26,791 nt of DNA from Sphingopyxis sp. UBA6723 (GTDB lineage Bacteria > Pseudomonadota > Alphaproteobacteria > Sphingomonadales > Sphingomonadaceae): positions 1-26,791 of the forward strand of contig NZ_DKIH01000014.1 in NCBI RefSeq assembly GCF_002454115.1. Reading direction: 5' to 3'. The translations under genes were made by a program, and so were the position numbers. Within the stretch, counting starts at the first letter, position 1. The number at the start of each line of letters is the position of its first letter. The notes under the pieces were generated by a model. It was not told where the DNA came from and did not search any database. It saw only the letters and a program-made list of their open reading frames with translations. Below, in pieces: positions 22,962 to 26,791 of the stretch.

Positions 22962-23000
22962 GCGTGTAAGTCGCAGAAGAAGAAGGGCGTTGCCGCGCAT
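22950..23000 (-). CDS. leuL: Leucine-rich leader peptide of leuA
   Basis: A 16-codon open frame, MRGNALLLLRLTRPWA, ends 80 bases before the leuA ATG. It has four consecutive Leu codons (CTT CTT CTT CTG) and a fifth two codons on. Translation of a Leu run in a short leader is the classic sensor of charged tRNA-Leu in leu operons, and leader peptides before leuA have been predicted in alphaproteobacteria. The start ATG has only a weak purine site (AGGGCGG). It is followed by mutually exclusive RNA pairings. The frame is too short for routine gene calling. Confidence 0.75.
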   Translation of the reverse strand: MRGNALLLLRLTRPWA

Positions 23001-23007
23001 GGCCGCC

Positions 23008-23036
23008 CTAGTGATGCAAAATGTCGCGCTTGGCAA
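23008..23036 (-). promoter_or_regulatory. Possible promoter of the leu leader transcript
   Basis: TTGCCA at 23031-23036 (minus) and CACTAG at 23008-23013 are separated by 17 bases. The -35 match is fair and the -10 poor. If right, transcription would start only a few bases before the leader ATG, so a promoter further upstream is also possible. Confidence 0.25.
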
Positions 23037-23173
23037 GGGGGGAGTGGGAAAATTGCGTGGGCGGGGCGTGTCCGGCTTGGCTGGGCGATGAACCGCACAA
23101 CGGCGCCGGATCGCGGGCGGGCCGCGATCCGGCGCAGGGCAGGGGACTTGGAAAACGTGCGGCGGGGCGAGCG

Positions 23174-23530
23174 TCAGGCGGCTTCGCTCTCCGCGTCGTC
23201 CTCGTCCCACGGCTCGAAAATCTCGTCCTCGACCATATTGTCGATGGCGTGGACGCGCACCGCGATCAGCCAGTCGGGGAGCGGGCCTTCCCATGCGGCC
23301 TCGACCTGGGTGAGTGCGCCTTCATCGCTGCCCGCGGGGCGGTCGCCGACAAGGTCGAAATCCTGGACGCCGTCCTCGGGCGGGGTGCTGTAGACATGCG
23401 GGTCGAGCCGGACATTGGCCCAGCCCGCAGTGGGGGTGAGACCCTCGGCCTCGACGGTCAGCAGCGGATTTTCCTCGTCGCCGCCGATGAAGGCGTTCAC
23501 GTCGACAATTTCGCGTACCAGTTCGCTCAT
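23174..23530 (-). CDS. Acidic hypothetical protein
   Basis: A 118-residue strongly acidic cytoplasmic protein, family not recognised. It has no signal peptide or membrane span. Segments VDVNAFIGGDEENPLLTVEAE and NVRLDPHVYSTPPEDG suggest a beta-rich core, and the C-terminus is Asp/Glu-rich (DEIFEPWDEDDAESEA). The open frame could begin 6 codons earlier, but MSELVREI has GAGGAG upstream at a normal distance. A strong hairpin separates it from yceI upstream, and it ends about 170 bases from the leu leader start, on the same strand. Confidence 0.75.
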   Translation of the reverse strand: MSELVREIVDVNAFIGGDEENPLLTVEAEGLTPTAGWANVRLDPHVYSTPPEDGVQDFDLVGDRPAGSDEGALTQVEAAWEGPLPDWLIAVRVHAIDNMVEDEIFEPWDEDDAESEAA

Positions 23531-23551
23531 CACACGGGCTCCTCGCAAAAG

Positions 23552-23578
23552 GGGGCGGGACTGGTGAGGTCCCGCCCC
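23552..23578 (-). terminator. Bidirectional-type terminator after the YceI gene
   Basis: A perfect 10-bp stem GGGGCGGGAC / GTCCCGCCCC with a 7-base loop lies 48 bases after the yceI stop. On the minus strand it is followed by CCTTTTG, and on the plus strand by GGCTTTTA. It should end the yceI transcript before the acidic protein gene. Confidence 0.85.
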
Positions 23579-23626
23579 GGCTTTTACCCGGTGCGTGTGA
23601 CAGATTGGGGTGCGGTGATCCCCGGC

Positions 23627-24271
23627 TTACTGTTTTTCGAACGCGGCGTGGATTTCGAGTTCGACCTCATCGCTGACCGCGGGGATGCCATAGGCGATGC
23701 CGAAATCGCTGCGGCGGATCTTGCCTTCGGCCTGGAAACCGACGGTCGCTTTCTTGTTATAGGGATTGGTCCCGGCGCCGTGGAAATCGACGTCGAGCGT
23801 GACGGGCTTGGTGACGCCGTTCAGCGTCAGATTGCCGGTGACCTTGGCTTCGTCGCCGTCGTCGTCGAGGACGACGCGGGTCGAGACGAATTTGGCGTCG
23901 GCGGGGGCGGCGCCGAAGAAATCGGGCTTGCCGCCGTCCTTGCCCGCACGGAGCAGATGGCCGGTCAGGCCGCTGCTGGCGGTGGTAACCTTGGCGACCG
24001 GGATCGTCACGTCGACCTTGGCCGCGGCGGGATTGGCGGGGTCGATGACCAGCGTGCCGGTGACGTCGCCAAAAATGCCAGTATATTTGCTGAACCCGAA
24101 ATGATCGACCTCCCACACGACCATCGTGTGGCCCGCGTCGGCGGCGTAGCTGCCCGCGGCGACGCGCGCCTTGTCGGGCGCGCCGGGAACCTGCGGCGCG
24201 TTCTGGGCGATGACGACGGGAACCGCGACGACAGCGAGGGCGACGGCGGCGAGGGGAGCGATACGGCGCAT
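23627..24271 (-). CDS. Periplasmic YceI-family lipid-binding protein
   Basis: A 214-residue secreted lipocalin-like protein. A signal peptide (residues 1 to about 22, MRRIAPLAAVALAVVAVPVVIA) is followed by the YceI fold: AGHTMVVWEVDHFGFSKYTG at the N-terminal strand, GTLVIDPANPAAAKVDVTIPV, FVSTRVVLDDDGDEAKVTG, LTLNGVTKPVTLDVDFHG, and the closing RSDFGIAYGIPAVSDEVELEI. YceI proteins bind isoprenoid lipids (polyprenyl or ubiquinone-like). The gene stands alone, with a strong terminator downstream. Paralogues of this family are common in sphingomonads; the specific ligand is unknown. Confidence 0.93.
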   Translation of the reverse strand: MRRIAPLAAVALAVVAVPVVIAQNAPQVPGAPDKARVAAGSYAADAGHTMVVWEVDHFGFSKYTGIFGDVTGTLVIDPANPAAAKVDVTIPVAKVTTASSGLTGHLLRAGKDGGKPDFFGAAPADAKFVSTRVVLDDDGDEAKVTGNLTLNGVTKPVTLDVDFHGAGTNPYNKKATVGFQAEGKIRRSDFGIAYGIPAVSDEVELEIHAAFEKQ

Positions 24272-24367
24272 GGGTAGATCTCCTGTTGGGGACGGGCAGG
24301 CTAGGCGTGCGGACAGGGCCGCGTCAATCAGCCCACAGGAAACGCAATGTTTCGCTGCGTGGTTCCG

Positions 24368-24781
24368 TCAGGGCGCGCGGCGCGCCTCGAACCATTCGCG
24401 CAGGGCGAGCGCGGCGCAGCCGGTGAAGCCATAGCTGCCCGACGGCGAGCAACTGCCGGGGCGCGTCTGGCGCGCGATATCGTCGTAGCCTTCGACCTTT
24501 GACGCCCAACTGCCGCCGCCGACGGCTACGTCTTCCTTCAACTCTTCGCGCAGTTCCTTGGGGACGCGGTAGCGTTCGGATTCGGGCTGCTGCGCGCAAA
24601 CGATGATCTCATCGCCGACGGGTTCGGGGCAGGGATCGCTGCCGAAGGTATAAAGCACCGAGGTGCGCTGCGGCGGCTGTGCCGATTGCGCGAGCGAATC
24701 GTCGTTCTGCGCCGCGGCGGGCGCAGTGAAGGCGAGCGCGGCGAGCAGCGGGGTCAGGTAACAGGTCGGCTTTATCGTCAT
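24368..24781 (-). CDS. Small secreted hypothetical protein
   Basis: A 137-residue protein with a signal peptide (about residues 1-25, ending FTAPAAAQ) and two mature Cys pairs (SDPCPEPVGDEIIVCAQ and SCSPSGSYGFTGCAA), consistent with disulfides in the periplasm. The segment ESERYRVPKELREELKE is helical and charged. The family name is not recalled; proteins with this ELREEL/GSCSP/GC pattern are familiar from sphingomonads. ATG 24781 (MTIKPT) is preferred over the TTG at 24799, which lies inside the ribosome site region; GGAGG is at 24793-24797. It is divergent from the PHA granule gene. Confidence 0.8.
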   Translation of the reverse strand: MTIKPTCYLTPLLAALAFTAPAAAQNDDSLAQSAQPPQRTSVLYTFGSDPCPEPVGDEIIVCAQQPESERYRVPKELREELKEDVAVGGGSWASKVEGYDDIARQTRPGSCSPSGSYGFTGCAALALREWFEARRAP

Positions 24782-24918
24782 CGGGCGTCGTGCCTCCAAA
24801 GCCTCTCCCGCCGTCGGTGATAGGCGGGCTAGATGAACCTAAGCCTAACTGCCGAGCCGATCGGGCGTTGTATCGTCTTGCCCCGCGCCCCACATCGCCG
24901 ATCGAAGGAGCTGATTCT

Positions 24919-25227
24919 ATGCCGAGCGTTCGCATCGCCCATGACCTGCCGCGCGCCGAAGTGCGCCGCCGCATGGCAGCGCGCGCCGATGATCTGGTCA
25001 AGCTGATTCCCGGCGGGCTGGGGCGGGTCGAACATCGCTGGGAGCATGACGACCGGATGGATTTTGTGATCCATGCGATGGGGCACAGCATCGCATCGAG
25101 CGCAACGGTCGAAGATGCGGCGCTGGTGATCGATTTCGATCTGCCTGCGGGGATGGGGTTCGTGCGACCCATGGTCGAGGGGATCATTCGCCAAGCGGGC
25201 GACAAATTGCTGCTGGAAAAACGCTAG
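24919..25227 (+). CDS. Polyhydroxyalkanoic acid system (PHA granule region) family protein
   Basis: A 102-residue protein of the PHA_gran_rgn family (TIGR02610), small proteins often found near phasin and PHA-synthesis genes. The pattern is MPSVRIAHDLPRAEVRRRMA (strand then helix), RVEHRWEHDDRMDFVIHAMG, a strand ALVIDFDLP, and the C-terminal helix MVEGIIRQAGDKLL. AAGGAG at 24905-24910 lies 8 bases before the ATG and decides the start. No other PHA gene is in the window. Function beyond association with granules is not known. Confidence 0.85.
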   Translation: MPSVRIAHDLPRAEVRRRMAARADDLVKLIPGGLGRVEHRWEHDDRMDFVIHAMGHSIASSATVEDAALVIDFDLPAGMGFVRPMVEGIIRQAGDKLLLEKR

Positions 25228-25286
25228 GTTTTGGCAAGCTCGGGATGGGCTTGATCGGGGGGGCGATAGCTGCGCCGCCGTCGTGG

Positions 25287-25307
25287 ATCCCGGATCAAGT
25301 CCGGGAT
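25287..25307. repeat. Short palindrome ATCCCGG-CCGGGAT
   Basis: The 7-bp perfect stem ATCCCGG / CCGGGAT with loop ATCAAGT lies in a GGATCCCGGATCAAGTCCG context. It recalls a common sphingomonad repeat. It follows the PHA granule gene and is followed by GACTTT, so it could also act as its terminator. Confidence 0.6.
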
Positions 25308-25318
25308 GACTTTAAGGA

Positions 25319-25459
25319 AAAATCCTCCCTGTCGCGTAGCGATGGGGAGGGGGAGCGCGCCCGAAGGGCGTGGTGGAGGGGCGGCAACGGCAACGCCAAA
25401 GCCCCTCCGTCAGCGCTTCGCGCTGCCACCTCCCCATGGCTTCGCCACAGGGAGGATTA
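25319..25459. repeat. Large palindromic repeat, type D, overlapping the bioA stop codon
   Basis: Two arms of about 60 bp are inverted: AATCCTCCCTGTCGCGTAGC (from 25320) against GGCTTCGCCACAGGGAGGATT (to 25458), with GTGGAGGGGC/GCCCCTCCG inside. The centre is a short loop. The right arm carries internal sub-palindromes. Its last bases run into the bioA stop codon (TAA at 25457-25459, minus). A half copy is at 20594-20655. Confidence 0.88.
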
Positions 25460-26710
25460 GATTGTATCCAGCGATGCCGTGATCGCGCTCCACACCTGCC
25501 CCAGCTCCTCGGCGGTGATACAATAGGGCGGCATCACATACACGGTGTTGCCGAGCGGGCGGAGGAGGACGCCGTGGTCGCGGTAATAGGCGATCAGGCG
25601 CGGGGCGAGATTCGACAGGTAGCCTCTGTCGGGAACCACGATGTCGAGCGCGGCGATGGTGCCGAGGCGGCGCGGGTTTTGGACGCGCGGGTCATGGCTG
25701 AGCAGCGACAAATGCGCGGCCTGGGCGTCGGCCAGCGTGTCGATTCGTTGCTGTACCGGCTCGTCGCGCCAGATGGCGAGGTTCGCGTTGGCAGCGGCGC
25801 AGGCGATCGGGTTCGCGGTGTAGCTGCTCGAATGATAGAAGGTCTTGCTGCGGTCAGTTGACCAATGCGCTGCGAAGATCGGTTCGATGCAGAGCGTCAC
25901 CGCGAGCGGCAGCGCGCCGCCGGTCAGCCCTTTCGACAGGCAGACGATGTCGGGGATGACGCCCGCCTGGTCGCAGGCGAAGCGGGTGCCGGTTCGGCCC
26001 CAGCCGGTCATCACCTCGTCGGCGATGAACAGCACGTTGTGGCGGGCGCAGATGGCGCGCATTTCGGCGAGCACCCAGGCGGGGTAGATGAGCATGCCGC
26101 CCGCGCCGAGGATGAGCGGCTCGACGATGAAGGCGGCTGGCTTTTGGGCGCAGGCGGCTTCGAGCGCGTCGAGCGTGGCCTGTTCCATGCCTTCTTGCGG
26201 AAAGGGGATGGTGTCGACATCGAACAACAGGGGCTGCCAGGCGCGGTTATAGACGCCGCGTTCGCCGACCGACATCGTGCCGATGGTGTCGCCATGATAG
26301 CTATGGTCGAGGACGAGGATGCGGCTGCGCGGCTCGCCGATGTTGAACCAGTAGCCGAGCGCCATCTTGAGCGCGACCTCGACGCTGGTCGAACCCGAGT
26401 CCGAGAAGAAGACGCGGGTGAGCGGACCCGGCGTGATGCGGATCAGTTCGGTGGCGAGCGTCTCGGCGGGTTCGTGGGTCCAGCCCGCGAAGATCAGCTG
26501 GTCGAGCCGTTCCGACTGGTCGCGGATCGCGGCCATTATGCGCGGGTGGGCGTGCCCATGGGTGGTGACCCACCAGCTGGAGATGGCGTCGATCCAGTGG
26601 TTGCCGTCGGCGTTGTAGAGGCGCGCGCCTTCGCCGCGGGCGATCAGCGGGATCGGGTCGCCCAGGCCGTGCTGGGTGAAGGGGTGCCAGATGGGGGAAT
26701 TATCAGCCAT
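25457..26710 (-). CDS. bioA: Adenosylmethionine-8-amino-7-oxononanoate aminotransferase
   Basis: A 417-residue class III PLP aminotransferase that makes 7,8-diaminopelargonate from 8-amino-7-oxononanoate using S-adenosylmethionine, in biotin synthesis. Features are IWHPFTQH at residues 7-14 (substrate site), GSTSVE near 106-111, the DHSYHGDTIG loop, the PLP aspartate in IADEVMTGWGRTG (Asp231), and the Schiff-base Lys260 in CLSKGLTGG. IWHPFTQ and SYHGDT indicate BioA and not GabT or HemL. Three tandem ATGs (26716, 26713, 26710) are possible starts; codons further upstream (LRQAQHERK) are repeat sequence. A palindromic repeat begins 4-10 bases upstream. Confidence 0.95.
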   Translation of the reverse strand: MADNSPIWHPFTQHGLGDPIPLIARGEGARLYNADGNHWIDAISSWWVTTHGHAHPRIMAAIRDQSERLDQLIFAGWTHEPAETLATELIRITPGPLTRVFFSDSGSTSVEVALKMALGYWFNIGEPRSRILVLDHSYHGDTIGTMSVGERGVYNRAWQPLLFDVDTIPFPQEGMEQATLDALEAACAQKPAAFIVEPLILGAGGMLIYPAWVLAEMRAICARHNVLFIADEVMTGWGRTGTRFACDQAGVIPDIVCLSKGLTGGALPLAVTLCIEPIFAAHWSTDRSKTFYHSSSYTANPIACAAANANLAIWRDEPVQQRIDTLADAQAAHLSLLSHDPRVQNPRRLGTIAALDIVVPDRGYLSNLAPRLIAYYRDHGVLLRPLGNTVYVMPPYCITAEELGQVWSAITASLDTI

Positions 26711-26719
26711 CATCATTTT

Positions 26720-26791
26720 CCGTTCGTGCTGAGCTTGTCGAAGCACCGCTCTTTCTTGCCTTCGAGAAAAGGACGGCCCTTCGACAAGCTC
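26720..26791. repeat. Palindromic repeat, type B, copy 2, directly upstream of bioA (truncated by the window end)
   Basis: The arm CCGTTCGTGCTGAGCTTGTC (from 26720) and the returning GGCCCTTCGACAAGCTC (to 26791) form a stem around a loop of about 30 bases. The first 36 bases match the right arm of the copy at 3497-3585 in reverse complement with about one difference. It continues past the window. Confidence 0.88.

Noticed and set aside
21034..23091. A 685-codon plus-strand open frame across the leuA region
   Set aside because: It is antisense to leuA, which has complete LeuA motifs; its product is low-complexity, as expected from a shadow of high-GC coding sequence.
25245..25460. Open frame through the type D repeat
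   Set aside because: The whole frame is translated palindromic repeat.

Overview
The window is high-GC alphaproteobacterial chromosomal DNA, most likely from a sphingomonad (Sphingopyxis/Sphingomonas-like). This is inferred from gene content (a SIMPL-domain protein, Kup, the ccm cluster, a GlxA-type regulator, a PHA granule-region protein) and from the many palindromic intergenic repeats built on the arms CGTTCGTGTCGAGCGAAG and CGTTCGTGCTGAGCTTG, which are typical of that group. No phage, plasmid, IS element, CRISPR array or rRNA was seen.

Layout. 1-4.2 kb holds the 5' part of an ABC-F ATPase gene (minus), a secreted SIMPL-domain protein, a prolyl-4-hydroxylase-like oxygenase, tRNA-His(GTG), a Glu/Leu/Phe/Val-type dehydrogenase and a DUF454 membrane protein. 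Palindromic repeats follow several of these genes. 4.27-9.29 kb is a tightly overlapped cytochrome c maturation operon, ccmC-D-E-F-G-H-I, in which each junction overlaps by 4 bases; ccmA and ccmB are not in the window. Next is kup (9.3-11.3 kb), then a translationally coupled pair made of an uncharacterised protein (possibly DUF4261-like) and a stand-alone AHH-family nuclease (11.4-12.7 kb).

12.7-17.1 kb is a metabolic block: nitronate monooxygenase, a membrane protein, an SDR oxidoreductase and an alpha/beta hydrolase, all on minus. A divergent GlxA-type AraC regulator (plus) probably controls the hydrolase-SDR-membrane protein set. 17.1-18.85 kb holds three minus-strand genes of unknown function: an overlapping pair whose larger member ends like a Xre/MbcA/ParS (DUF2384) antitoxin, and a 323-residue protein with an N-terminal helix-turn-helix.

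18.85-20.6 kb is a visibly AT-richer, gene-sparse islet with two small proteins, one loosely resembling Cas2/SinR-fold proteins and one carrying an RX4H (HEPN-like) motif. This is the most accessory-looking part. 20.66-23.0 kb is the leucine unit: a 16-residue leader peptide with four consecutive Leu codons and alternative downstream pairings, then leuA and a GNAT acetyltransferase. The rest holds an acidic hypothetical protein, YceI, a small secreted protein, a PHA granule-region protein and bioA, with large palindromic repeats flanking bioA.

The strongest observations are the previously unannotated leuA leader/attenuator, a palindromic repeat inserted in frame at the 5' end of ccmH, and a repeat lying directly against the bioA start codon. 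The best candidates for uncharacterised systems are the AHH pair, the DUF2384-like pair and the HEPN/Cas2-like islet. Family assignments were made by eye from the sequence and were not searched against any database.
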